34,846 nucleotides of DNA from Ferrimicrobium sp. (GCF_027319265.1 NZ_DAHVNP010000022.1:1-34846); one strand, 5' to 3'. Counted from the stretch's first letter, positions 1 to 6,421 are shown. The notes: a model not told the origin generated them from the letters alone. Numbers and translations are program-made.

Positions 1-111
1 GCTGGGCTGTGGTTATGAGGAGTCATAGGGCGCGACATGGTAAGGGTAAGCAAGGAATCCGAAATCGTTCATGTCCGTCGATGCCCGGGCCCTGGCAGAA
101 CGGAAAATGCG

Positions 112-130
112 AGTCGCTTAACTTGCGACT
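112..130. other. Hairpin, terminator-like
   Basis: AGTCGC (112-117) and GCGACT (125-130) form a perfect 6-bp stem around a 7-nt loop, followed by TTTCG. It could be a weak terminator of a gene lying left of the window. There is no long T tract and no identified upstream gene, so the role is open. Confidence 0.25.
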
Positions 131-163
131 TTCGTGACGAATTAGCTCTCCTATGCCACCGTT

Positions 164-207
164 ACTGAGCTGGAGCTGTTCTTAGTTCTACCATCGCTTC
201 GATGATC
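164..207. repeat. Diverged 44-nt repeat, copy A
   Basis: This copy shares two blocks with 975-1018 at identical spacing: a 10-nt block (ACTGAGCTGG here, AGTGAGCTGG there), a poorly conserved 16-nt spacer, and an 18-nt block starting ACCATCGCTT that matches at 16 of 18 positions. The 18-nt block folds into a small hairpin (CATCG-CTT-CGATG). Confidence 0.6.
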
Positions 208-590
208 GGTGAGGCCCCTCGGTATGAGGGTGATCGGGTGTTTCCCAAATCCATGCATGCAGCCAATAACGATAATCTCACGACCACCACTGACAAGGTG
301 AATCCCTTGAGTTTTGCTACCTGGTGTTTGACGCGACGTCAGAGATAGGCGAACGGGACACCTTGATAGGAGCTGCGTTCATTCTGACGTGCAAATCCTG
401 GGGCCGTTGGATGACTTTGCTGCGCAGCGGGATAGCTGTTGTGTGAAACTACTCACCAAATGGGACACTGAACCCCGCTTTCCTTGTCCGAAACCTCACT
501 ACCCCTCAGCAACTGGGCGTTGGTGCGCGAGTGTGCTTCGAAACCTGACGCGACGGCAAGTGGTGTTCGAAAGGCTCTGGCATCGCCGGA

Positions 591-736
591 GGGGGAAGGG
601 TTCGGTTACTTCCGGACGCCTGGGCTGACACTTCCCTGCTGGTGATGTGATGGAAGTCGAGCTCGACCATGCTCCTGGGGAGCTCTGACAATAGACAAGG
701 CGACTCGGTGTTTTGGCGGGTCCGAACCCTTCCCCC
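591..736. repeat. Perfect 15-bp inverted repeat enclosing 116 bp
   Basis: The 15 bases at 591-605 (GGGGGAAGGGTTCGG) are exactly reverse-complemented at 722-736. The enclosed 116 bp has no convincing gene and contains smaller pairings, such as ACTTCC with GGAAGT. The shape suits a small non-autonomous element with terminal inverted repeats, or the closing stem of a structured RNA. I see no clear target-site duplication. Confidence 0.55.
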
Positions 737-974
737 AATGTCCAGAGCGCGGCCAGTCACACGCACTCAGTTGATAGGGAGGCGGAGGCAAGAAGGATAT
801 GAATAGCTACATCACGGAGCCAGAAGTTACAAGACTACTTGGGCGGGCCCATACAGGGCACTAATCCGCGTGAACACGGGTTGGACCGCCTCCAGTTGTG
901 TAGGGTTCAGTCATCGGCGGGCCGCGTGGTTCACAGACTTCATTTGGACAGAGTAGTCTCTTCCCACCACACTC

Positions 975-1018
975 AGTGAGCTGGTTCAATTCGCCGTCCA
1001 ACCATCGCTTTGATGGTC
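975..1018. repeat. Diverged 44-nt repeat, copy B
   Basis: This is the partner of 164-207, offset by 811 bp in the same orientation. Its 18-nt block forms a longer hairpin, ACCATC-GCTTT-GATGGT, so the fold is kept although the sequence differs. It lies about 90 bp upstream of the serine-recombinase relic and could be a leftover recombinase site or element end. Confidence 0.6.
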
Positions 1019-1109
1019 AATTGGGTGCTGTGGTGCAAGCTCGGTAGCCGCTATCCACTGCGCAAGTGACGTGAGGCGCGAAGGGGTGTGAGCGAGTGCC
1101 TCGAGTTGT

Positions 1110-1375
1110 CTCGATAGCAATGCGAAATCTGTCTCGTCGGTGATGGGCGCCTTTGCCGCGTTCGAGCGCTCGCTGATCTGGGAGCGCTAGGCGCGGGCAT
1201 CGAGCTTGCGAAGCGCAAGGGCGTCTACTGGGGCCGAGGTGGTCCCTCGATCCAGATGCGTATTCTGCGTCACTCAACACACTCAGCGCTTTTGAAAGAG
1301 TGTTCTGCCAAATTGTTGCACGAGTTAGCGTTGGATCAAGTTGGGGCGAGCATGCCACTTCTGCGCTACCGATCG
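1110..1375 (+). pseudogene. Serine recombinase (resolvase/invertase) relic, frameshifted
   Basis: Two adjoining frames together give the conserved end of the catalytic domain of serine resolvases. The frame through 1143-1187 reads MGAFAAFERSLIWER and hits a stop at 1188. The frame from 1190 reads GAGIELAKRKGVYWGRGG. In intact family members these join as FAEFER-LI-ER--AGI-LAK-KG-Y-GR, the long E-helix region. Adding one base near 1188 restores continuity, so a one-base deletion is the simplest explanation. The second frame runs on to about 1375 with a stretch that could be a worn helix-turn-helix. The nucleophilic serine region at the N-terminus is not visible. No function is expected. Confidence 0.7.
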
Positions 1376-1556
1376 CGACCAGGGCCTGTAGTGTTCAAAA
1401 GGTTCGCCAAGTTGGCGCGTGAATTGTCACGTCCTTGGTCAAGGCAAGGTGAACCGGTGTCCGACGCTCAAGTGGATCCGCCCTGTTGCGGCTCCGGGAA
1501 GAGCGATCAATGAACGGCCATGGATTCGTTGAATAGCTAGTCACCACGCGTATGAC

Positions 1557-1592
1557 TGACGTAACGCAACTGATGTGCTAGCATAATGCAAC
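1557..1592 (+). promoter_or_regulatory. Probable vapBC promoter, leaderless, with palindromic operator
   Basis: A -10-like CATAAT (1582-1587) sits five bases before the vapB ATG at 1593, which places transcription start on or next to the start codon. There is no ribosome binding site. A short palindrome GCAT-A-ATGC (1581-1589) overlaps the -10, where autorepression by a VapB-VapC complex would be expected. The -35 is weak (CTGACG region, about 1556-1561). The assignment is by inspection only. Confidence 0.45.
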
Positions 1593-1814
1593 ATGAGGAT
1601 AATTTATCTCCGCAACGTGCCGGACGAGGTAGTCGAACGTCTGGAACGACTGGCTGTCCGTGACCGGATGTCCGTGGCGGCGGTGGCCGTGAGGGAGCTT
1701 GAGGAAGTGTCACGCCGGGTGGACAACCTGGTGCTGCTTGACAGTCTCCCGGATCTCGGCGTGGATCCAGCCTCAATTGTCGCCGATCTGGACGCTGAAC
1801 GCGTCGAGACGTGA
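1593..1814 (+). CDS. vapB: VapB/FitA-type antitoxin
   Basis: This 73-residue protein has the plan of a ribbon-helix-helix antitoxin. A short N-terminal strand ([10 protein letters not shown]) is followed by helices around [20 protein letters not shown] (residues 17-36), resembling FitA-like antitoxins. The C-terminal half, rich in acidic residues and ending near LDAERVET, would bind and inhibit the toxin. It overlaps the toxin gene by 4 bp (GTGA at 1811-1814), so translation is coupled. It would neutralise VapC in the cytoplasm and, as a complex, repress the shared promoter. The start is the ATG directly behind the -10, without a ribosome binding site. The subfamily name rests on pattern only. 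Confidence 0.8.
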   Translation: MRIIYLRNVPDEVVERLERLAVRDRMSVAAVAVRELEEVSRRVDNLVLLDSLPDLGVDPASIVADLDAERVET

Positions 1815-2194
1815 TCGTTGTAGACGCTTCGGCGGCGGTTTCCGCGCTACTGAACGCTGGCTCTGCTCGTCAGGCGCTCACCGAACAACAGTTGCATGCT
1901 CCTTACCTCATCGACTCCGACATCGCTAACGCGCTTCGCCGTAGGGTAGCTGCCTCGCGAATCGACCCCAAGGACGCATGGACGGCACTCGATCACTGGA
2001 GGCGACTTGGCATGTTGCGCTATCCCATTTTCCATCTCTTAGGACGTATCTGGGAGCTTCGGGAAAACCTTTCGGCTTACGATGCTTCCTATGTTGCTCT
2101 GGCCGAATCACTTGGTTGCGCTTTGCTTACTGCGGACACGAGACTCAGCCATTCTCCAGGAATTCGCTGTCTGGTGACCGTTGTGCCGCGATAG
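1811..2194 (+). CDS. vapC: VapC-type PIN-domain ribonuclease toxin
   Basis: This 127-residue protein is of normal VapC length. PIN-domain acidic residues are visible: Asp5 in MIVVDASA, Asp91 in [12 protein letters not shown] and Asp109 in LLTADTRL. The second family position, usually Glu before an N-x-L-R-R segment, appears here as Asp37 in [11 protein letters not shown], a conservative swap. VapC toxins are Mg-dependent endoribonucleases that cut tRNA or rRNA; the target here is unknown. It starts at GTG 1811, overlapping the antitoxin stop. The pair sits in the decayed island beside a broken integrase, which fits a stabilisation or addiction module surviving decay of its carrier. All key residues seem intact, so the toxin may be active. 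Confidence 0.88.
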   Translation: MIVVDASAAVSALLNAGSARQALTEQQLHAPYLIDSDIANALRRRVAASRIDPKDAWTALDHWRRLGMLRYPIFHLLGRIWELRENLSAYDASYVALAESLGCALLTADTRLSHSPGIRCLVTVVPR

Positions 2195-2596
2195 CAAAGG
2201 CCGAGGCCGCGAGGACATCGACGCAATCATCACGGCGCGGACGGACGCTGAGGAGTAGTAGAGGTCAAACTCGGGGGAGCGCAAAAGGTGGCGGGCGTCG
2301 AATCGCTGCACACTGTCATCGACCAGATCGGCACCTATGTATTCTGCACTGACCCTCACTACCCGCACATTTACCAAGGAGGCTCGCCTAACTGTTACAG
2401 CAGTCGTGCTGCGTCCGCTCTCGGTGGCACTTGACAACCCCGATTGAAACTTGATTTAGGCGCTAGTCCAGCAGTGCTGGCTTCGATAGCCGGCAGCCAC
2501 CGAGTATGGAACTCCCCCTGGGAGGCGGGACGCCACTCAATGCTGAGCGTTCGGTGCGGGTCCGCGTGGGCTTGACAGGTCTAGTACAGGGTGCTG
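2195..2596. other. Gene-free stretch with promoter-like motifs and an inverted repeat
   Basis: No supported gene lies between vapC and the integrase relic. CTCGGTGGC (2420-2428) is repeated inverted as GCCACCGAG (2496-2504). Between these arms are a TTGACA hexamer (2431-2436) and the palindrome CCAGCA-G-TGCTGG (2468-2480). A second, better promoter-like pair lies at 2572-2600. I see no copy of the tRNA-Lys 3' end here, so the far attachment site is not in this stretch. Confidence 0.5.
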
Positions 2597-2600
2597 TCAT
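2572..2600 (+). promoter_or_regulatory. Promoter-like sequence pointing into the integrase relic
   Basis: TTGACA (2572-2577), a 17-bp spacer and TGTCAT (2595-2600) resemble a housekeeping promoter. It reads rightward, antisense to the truncated integrase, and no plus-strand gene follows. It may be the remains of a regulatory region from the element that replaced the integrase C-terminus, or chance. Confidence 0.3.
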
Positions 2601-3505
2601 GCTAACGACGGGGCTCTATGTGGCGGACGAGTTGGTTCACAGATAACTGGGTCTCCACTTAACTCGGAGTGATTCACCCTGCAAGCTTCGCGGAGCCTTT
2701 CTTGCTGCTCTTCAATGTAGTAAAGGGCGGCTGAGTCAAGCGCAACACGGCGTTCTTGGCGCGACTTCGTCGGCCCGAGATAGGTGCCCGACTCGGTGGT
2801 ATGGCCAAGAGATCGCGAGACATGAAGGCTATCTGCGCCGATGTCTTGCCAACGCAAAGCACACAGCTCTCCTCTTCTCATACCCGTAAGGGCAGCAAGG
2901 GCAATCACATTCACCCACTGGGGGTGGCGCTCCTTGGCTGCTTCAAGGATGCTGTTGAGCTGAGAGACATTTGGGGCGACAATGGCCGTACTGCCAAGCT
3001 TTCGTGGTGTCACGAGCAAGGCGACATTGTGCTCGACCCAGCCCCATTTCATTGCCTGGTTGAGAGCACCTCTGATGATGGCATGAGTCTGTCGAATGGT
3101 TGCCGGAGCCTTCCCTTGGGCGATGAGGGATCGGTAGAGAGGGTCGAGATCTAGTGCTCGGAGCTTATGGGCGGGGATTGAGCCAATAGCGGGCAGGACG
3201 TGGAGTCGGATGCGCCACTCATAGCCCTGCACGGTGGTCGGAGAAAGACCCTCTCTTGTGATCCCAAACCATTCGTTGACAACCTGTTCGGTGCTCACGT
3301 CTGAGCTTGCGGCGAGAGAAGTAGAAGAGTCCTGGACCTTGACCAACATCTGTTGTAACTCGCACTGAGCCTTGCGCTTTGTGCCCTTGACGGTCGCCCA
3401 CTCGCGCCGACGCTTGCCGCTCGCTGGGTCACGCGGCAACTCCACCATCAGTTCCCACACACCAGGCTTCTTCTCTCGCAGTGACCCTCGCACGAGAACA
3501 AGCAC
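2597..3505 (-). pseudogene. Tyrosine recombinase (integrase), C-terminally truncated
   Basis: This 302-residue frame starts at GTG 3505. It shows the N-terminal arm-binding part (about 1-60), a SAM-like core-binding domain (about 70-165) and the start of the catalytic domain. The first catalytic arginine is Arg210 in TGMRRGELCALRW, and the catalytic-region lysine is Lys247 in GPTKSRQERRVALD. The H-x-x-R box, the second His/Trp and the nucleophilic tyrosine are absent; the frame ends in unrelated-looking sequence about 100 residues short of normal. It therefore cannot catalyse strand exchange. It lies 63 bp beyond the encoded CCA end of tRNA-Lys and reads away from it, the classic arrangement for an element integrated into a tRNA 3' end. 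Confidence 0.8.
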
Positions 3506-3568
3506 GGCAGATCGACGATACTATGTCGGTCGAGCTGTGCAGTGCTACCTCAAATATAGCCTCTGGCC

Positions 3569-3590
3569 TGGTGGGCCGCCAGGGTCTCGA
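3569..3590 (-). other. Likely integration (att) site at the tRNA-Lys 3' end
   Basis: The 3' part of tRNA-Lys, including its encoded CCA, abuts the integrase relic. Elements of this kind recombine at tRNA 3' ends and restore the gene. A matching direct repeat, which would mark the other end, was not found in 1-3568 and may lie outside the window or have decayed. Confidence 0.35.
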
Positions 3591-3644
3591 ACCCTGCACC
3601 TTGGGATTAAAAGTCCCCTGCTCTACCGGATGAGCTAGCGGCCC
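3569..3644 (-). tRNA. tRNA-Lys (anticodon TTT)
   Basis: Read on the minus strand from 3644, the sequence folds as a standard tRNA. The acceptor stem is GGGCCGC with GCGGCCC, the anticodon loop is CTTTTAA with anticodon TTT, and the T arm contains GGTTCGAGACC. The discriminator is A (3572) and the CCA end is encoded (3571-3569), giving 76 nt. It lies downstream of sodN on the same strand, with a strong hairpin between them. Confidence 0.96.
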
Positions 3645-3648
3645 GTTG

Positions 3649-3668
3649 GCGCTCGCAAGAGCGAGCGC
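3649..3668 (-). terminator. Strong hairpin between sodN and tRNA-Lys
   Basis: GCGCTCGC (3649-3656), a four-base loop and GCGAGCGC (3661-3668) make a perfect 8-bp GC-rich stem. It begins 13 bp past the sodN stop and ends 4 bp before the tRNA 5' end. There is no T tract. It could end sodN transcription, as U-less hairpins may in actinobacteria, or act as a processing signal if sodN and tRNA-Lys are co-transcribed. Confidence 0.5.
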
Positions 3669-3681
3669 TCGGTCCTACAGA

Positions 3682-4095
3682 CTACTTCTTGGTCTCCCAA
3701 AAGATATCGCTAATCTGTCCAATGCTTGCAAGCAGTTGATCAGCTACGGCAGTGTCGTTGGTGCGCTTCACTTGACTTGTGAGCTTCTTGGCGCTCCAAA
3801 ATACCTCATGGAGCTGCGGATACTTCTCAAGGTGGACAGGCTGGAAGTACTGGTACCACAGAACGTCAAGATGACGATTGACCTCCTCAGCACGCTGTTC
3901 CTTGATCAAGGTGGCGCGATCTCTAAAGTACTGATCATCGGACGCATTGTATTTTTCGACGATAGCTTTGATGGATTCAGCCTCGATCCGTGCTTGTGCA
4001 GGATCGTAAACACCACATGGTAGGTCGCAGTGCGCTGAGGCCTTGGCCGGAGCGCGTAGTGTGTCTACCAACGTGAGTATTTTTGTGAGGTACAT
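3682..4095 (-). CDS. sodN: Nickel superoxide dismutase precursor
   Basis: This protein dismutates superoxide to oxygen and hydrogen peroxide with a nickel centre. The nickel hook HCDLPCGVYDPAQARIEA begins at residue 22: His22, Cys23 and Cys27 correspond to mature His1, Cys2 and Cys6. The preceding 21 residues, ending KASA, are the propeptide that must be cut so the new N-terminal amine can bind nickel. The mature part is 116 residues, the usual size. The rest is the four-helix-bundle body (for example AEEVNRHLDVLWYQYFQP). The start is ATG 4095, supported by AAAGGA about 8 bases upstream on the minus strand. The likely processing protease is encoded divergently only 3 bp away. Confidence 0.96.
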   Translation of the reverse strand: MYLTKILTLVDTLRAPAKASAHCDLPCGVYDPAQARIEAESIKAIVEKYNASDDQYFRDRATLIKEQRAEEVNRHLDVLWYQYFQPVHLEKYPQLHEVFWSAKKLTSQVKRTNDTAVADQLLASIGQISDIFWETKK

Positions 4096-4098
4096 AAG

Positions 4099-4563
4099 TT
4101 GTCCTTTCTACTGTTGTTATTGGACGACAGTAGCTTACCAGGGTTAGTCGTGTCTGATCGGACCCCTCCCGAGTTCACTGTGCGTCGACGTGCACGCCTA
4201 GCGTTGAGTCTCCCTTCTCTAGTGATGGCATCAGGGGCTTTGGCTTGGGCAATGGTGCAACGATATGAGGTGGTTGGAGACTCGATGTGTCCGACGTTGA
4301 CCCATGGAGACAGGTTGTTGGTCTTGAAGTGGCGATGGGTACCAGTTGGGCGGATCCTCGTTCTGCAGGATTCGCATTCGGACGACCCCTTCATCAAGAG
4401 GTTGGTACGCCGTTCGCATTCCTCGATTTGGGTCGAGGGTGATAATTCCCTGGGTTCGACGGATAGTCGTCAGTTAGGTTGGTTCTCGAACAAGAGTGTT
4501 GTTGGCTGGGCTATCTACCGTTATTATCCATCCAGTAGGGCAGGAAGCTTGATCGGTGAGTAG
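4099..4563 (+). CDS. sodX: NiSOD maturation protease, S26 signal-peptidase family
   Basis: This small type-I signal-peptidase relative has a membrane-anchor-like segment (about residues 30-50, ARLALSLPSLVMASGALAWA), the Ser-box VVGDSMCPTLTHGDR with the catalytic serine in GDSM, and a Lys-box DDPFIKRLVRR with the catalytic lysine. A late GDN segment (VEGDNSLGSTDSRQLG) is also typical. Its position beside sodN indicates that it removes the SodN propeptide. The start is uncertain: the earliest is TTG 4099, with GAGG 8 bases upstream, while GTG 4150 would leave more room for promoters. The leucine-rich first codons overlap the sodN upstream region, so the later start is quite possible. Confidence 0.88.
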   Translation: MSFLLLLLDDSSLPGLVVSDRTPPEFTVRRRARLALSLPSLVMASGALAWAMVQRYEVVGDSMCPTLTHGDRLLVLKWRWVPVGRILVLQDSHSDDPFIKRLVRRSHSSIWVEGDNSLGSTDSRQLGWFSNKSVVGWAIYRYYPSSRAGSLIGE

Positions 4564-4592
4564 AGTAAGTTGGTAGCTGCAAAGGGGTGAGC

Positions 4593-5090
4593 ATGGCGGA
4601 CCTTCGGGTTCAGATCAACCAATGGTTGGAAGAGGTCGACGAGTTAAACCTCGACAAGACTCCGATAGAGTCGTTACGTTCATTGCGTGACGTCGGTCGC
4701 CGACTAGAAAATTCTGTGTCGTATGCAAGGAGAGTACTGCAGACTCGACTAGACATCGCAACCGAGCTTGACGCTACTCGACCGACTTCGATCGTCTCAG
4801 TTGTTGCGTCGCATGCAGCTCCATCTCCACTGGCTGAGCGTCACGTAGAGGTTGAGATTCCTGAGGACGATATGGTGAGTGCCGAGACGTATCTCCGCTT
4901 GCTGGTTGGCGGTGATCGAACGCACTCGCTAGATCTTCTTGATGAATCGCAGCTAGCTGGCTATCAAGCGCGCCTGCAAGAGGGCGAGCGGACGATCTCT
5001 GGATTGCGGCGACAGTTGCATCAACGCCTAGATGCGTTGGGTGGCGAACTGGTGCGCCGTTATCAACAACATCCCGTGACTGACGTATAG
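4593..5090 (+). CDS. rsiG: RsiG-like anti-sigma factor with two c-di-GMP-binding motifs
   Basis: This 165-residue, mostly helical protein carries the RsiG signature E(X)3S(X)2R(X)3Q(X)3D exactly at Glu39, Ser43, Arg46, Gln50 and Asp54. A second copy lies in the C-terminal helix at Glu132, Ser136, Arg139, His143 and Asp147, with His in place of Gln. In Streptomyces, RsiG is an antiparallel coiled coil that binds a c-di-GMP dimer through such motifs and sequesters the sigma factor WhiG. The two-motif layout suggests a monomeric coiled-coil hairpin, unlike the single-motif homodimer reported from Rubrobacter. An acidic linker (about 80-100) separates the helices. ATG 4593 is preferred over GTG 4587 because AAAGGGG precedes it. 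No sigma gene is in the window, so the partner is inferred. Confidence 0.85.
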   Translation: MADLRVQINQWLEEVDELNLDKTPIESLRSLRDVGRRLENSVSYARRVLQTRLDIATELDATRPTSIVSVVASHAAPSPLAERHVEVEIPEDDMVSAETYLRLLVGGDRTHSLDLLDESQLAGYQARLQEGERTISGLRRQLHQRLDALGGELVRRYQQHPVTDV

Positions 5091-5101
5091 GTTCTCCGTC
5101 A

Positions 5102-5156
5102 TCCCTGCTTAGGGAACAATAACCGTGCCCTTGCGGTTAGGCTAGCCATGTTAGCC
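5102..5156. promoter_or_regulatory. Three consecutive hairpins between rsiG and mshA
   Basis: Three perfect small stems follow one another: TCCCT-GCTT-AGGGA (5102-5115), TAACCG-N8-CGGTTA (5120-5139) and GGCTA-N7-TAGCC (5140-5156). The second and third touch. They sit just after the rsiG stop and about 24 bp before the mshA start, so they could terminate rsiG, form an attenuator, or act as an operator pair for mshA. Confidence 0.4.
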
Positions 5157-5179
5157 AAGTGTGCCAGGGGTGTTCCATC

Positions 5180-6421
5180 TTGAGACTTGCAGTGATTAGC
5201 TACCATGCCTCTCCCATGGCCGTGCCAGGATCTGGTGTGAACGGTGGCATGAACGTGTATGTGAGGGCTTTGACGACTCATCTTGCCCGTGCTGGGGTAG
5301 AGTGCGATATTTTTTCCGCGAGGGTGGGCGCTCAGCACGAGAAGTCCGTACGGCTGGAGTCTGGTCTCTGGCTCCATTCTCTGCCAGTACAACCCAGCGC
5401 GCCAGTTGGTTCAGCGCCTGACTACACCGGAATTCCTGAGTTCGCTGACCGTGTAGTGGAGCATATGGTGCGGTCTTCGATCAGTTATGATGCCGTGCAT
5501 GCAAACTATTGGCTATCTGGGGTCGCTGCACATAGAGTAAAACACGACCTTGATATTCCGATGATCACCACTTTTCATACACTCGAGAAGGCCAAGCGTG
5601 CACACGGGGCGTTGGTTGATGACAGATCGAGTCTCAGAATTCATCAGGAGTCTCGCATTCTCGGTTGTTCGGACGCCGTGTTAGCCTCCGGAGACGATGA
5701 GGCGAGATGGTTGTTAGAGATGTATCAAGCGCCTGAGGAGAAAATCGTGCACTTGCCTCTTGGCATTGATCGAGCCTTCTTCGCACCCGGGCCGTCTGGG
5801 CCGGCCAGAGAAGCCATCGGCTTTGACGATACGATTCCCATCATTCTTTATGTCGGCCGCATCCAGTCGCTCAAAGGGACAGCGTTGGCGGTAAAAACCC
5901 TTGTCGAACTGCGTAAACACCGTTCGGCTCGACTCATTATTGTTGGCGGTCCATCAGGCGTAGATGGTGAGCGGGAGTTTGCGCGTGTCTTGGCTCTTGT
6001 CGAAGAATATGGCCTTGATGATGCGGTGACCATCGTTGAACCTATGTCACATGAGCTCCTGTCAACGTACTACCGCGCGGCGGATGTGGTTATCGTGCCT
6101 TCGGTGAGCGAGTCATTTGGACTCGTTGCCTTGGAAGCCATGGGCTGCGGCACGCCGGTGGTGGCGACGGATGCGGGAGGACTTCGGACGGTTGTCGATG
6201 ATGGTTACTCTGGGATCTTGGTTAAAGATCGTCAACCATCGGCCTTTGCTCAAGCCATTGAATCGTTGCTGGCGAACCCAGTGCACTATCGAGCGATGTC
6301 GCAGAGGGCGTCAGCGTGTGCCGAATCGTTCACTTGGGCCGCCAGCGCGCGAAGGCTTATCGGCGTTGTGGAACGTGTGGTTCAGCAGGAAGTATTGGTT
6401 AGCTGCATGAGTTGTGCGTAG
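5180..6421 (+). CDS. mshA: MshA-like glycosyltransferase (mycothiol pathway)
   Basis: This GT4-family, GT-B-fold transferase is predicted to join N-acetylglucosamine from UDP-GlcNAc to 1D-myo-inositol 3-phosphate, the first step of mycothiol synthesis. The N-terminal segment YHASPMAVPGSGVNGGMNVY matches the MshA signature, with a Gly-rich nucleotide/acceptor loop and GGMNVYVR. The C-terminal half has ILYVGRIQSLKGT and the E-x7-E-type donor site SESFGLVALEAMGCGTPVVA. At 413 residues it is close to the family norm. TTG 5180 is preferred because it places RLAVISYH at the N-terminus and has AGGGGTG 7-8 bases upstream; GTG 5159 is the alternative. Related sucrose or trehalose transferases cannot be fully excluded. 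Confidence 0.82.
   Translation: MRLAVISYHASPMAVPGSGVNGGMNVYVRALTTHLARAGVECDIFSARVGAQHEKSVRLESGLWLHSLPVQPSAPVGSAPDYTGIPEFADRVVEHMVRSSISYDAVHANYWLSGVAAHRVKHDLDIPMITTFHTLEKAKRAHGALVDDRSSLRIHQESRILGCSDAVLASGDDEARWLLEMYQAPEEKIVHLPLGIDRAFFAPGPSGPAREAIGFDDTIPIILYVGRIQSLKGTALAVKTLVELRKHRSARLIIVGGPSGVDGEREFARVLALVEEYGLDDAVTIVEPMSHELLSTYYRAADVVIVPSVSESFGLVALEAMGCGTPVVATDAGGLRTVVDDGYSGILVKDRQPSAFAQAIESLLANPVHYRAMSQRASACAESFTWAASARRLIGVVERVVQQEVLVSCMSCA

Larger units (their letters stand above)
1..1109. other. Long stretch without a convincing gene; decayed accessory DNA
   Basis: No open frame here has a recognisable domain, a good ribosome binding site or coding-like composition; overlapping frames of 60-110 codons on both strands look like chance. 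The stretch does hold structure: a hairpin (112-130), a diverged 44-nt repeat present twice (164-207 and 975-1018), and a perfect 15-bp inverted repeat (591-605 with 722-736). With the recombinase relic just downstream and the truncated integrase further right, it is best read as worn mobile-element DNA. I recognise no RNA family in it. Confidence 0.6.

Noticed and set aside
389-791. Several overlapping open frames of 60-86 codons on both strands
   Set aside because: They overlap the inverted repeat, have no domain or ribosome binding site, and occur on both strands at once, as expected for chance in GC-rich non-coding DNA.
1017-1358. A 113-codon minus-strand frame
   Set aside because: It runs antisense to the recombinase relic and shows no family pattern; the plus-strand match explains the region better.
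2108-2437. A 109-codon minus-strand frame after vapC
   Set aside because: It partly overlaps the 3' end of vapC, has a low-complexity Ser/Arg-rich composition and no recognisable domain.
1-3568. CRISPR array or phage gene cluster in the left accessory region
   Set aside because: There are no regularly spaced repeats and no cas or structural phage genes; the two 44-nt repeats are 811 bp apart and diverged.
4241-4258. Possible nickel-regulator (Nur-like) site TTGGGCAATGGTGCAA
   Set aside because: It only partly resembles the known dyad and lies about 145 bp from sodN inside sodX; too weak to list.
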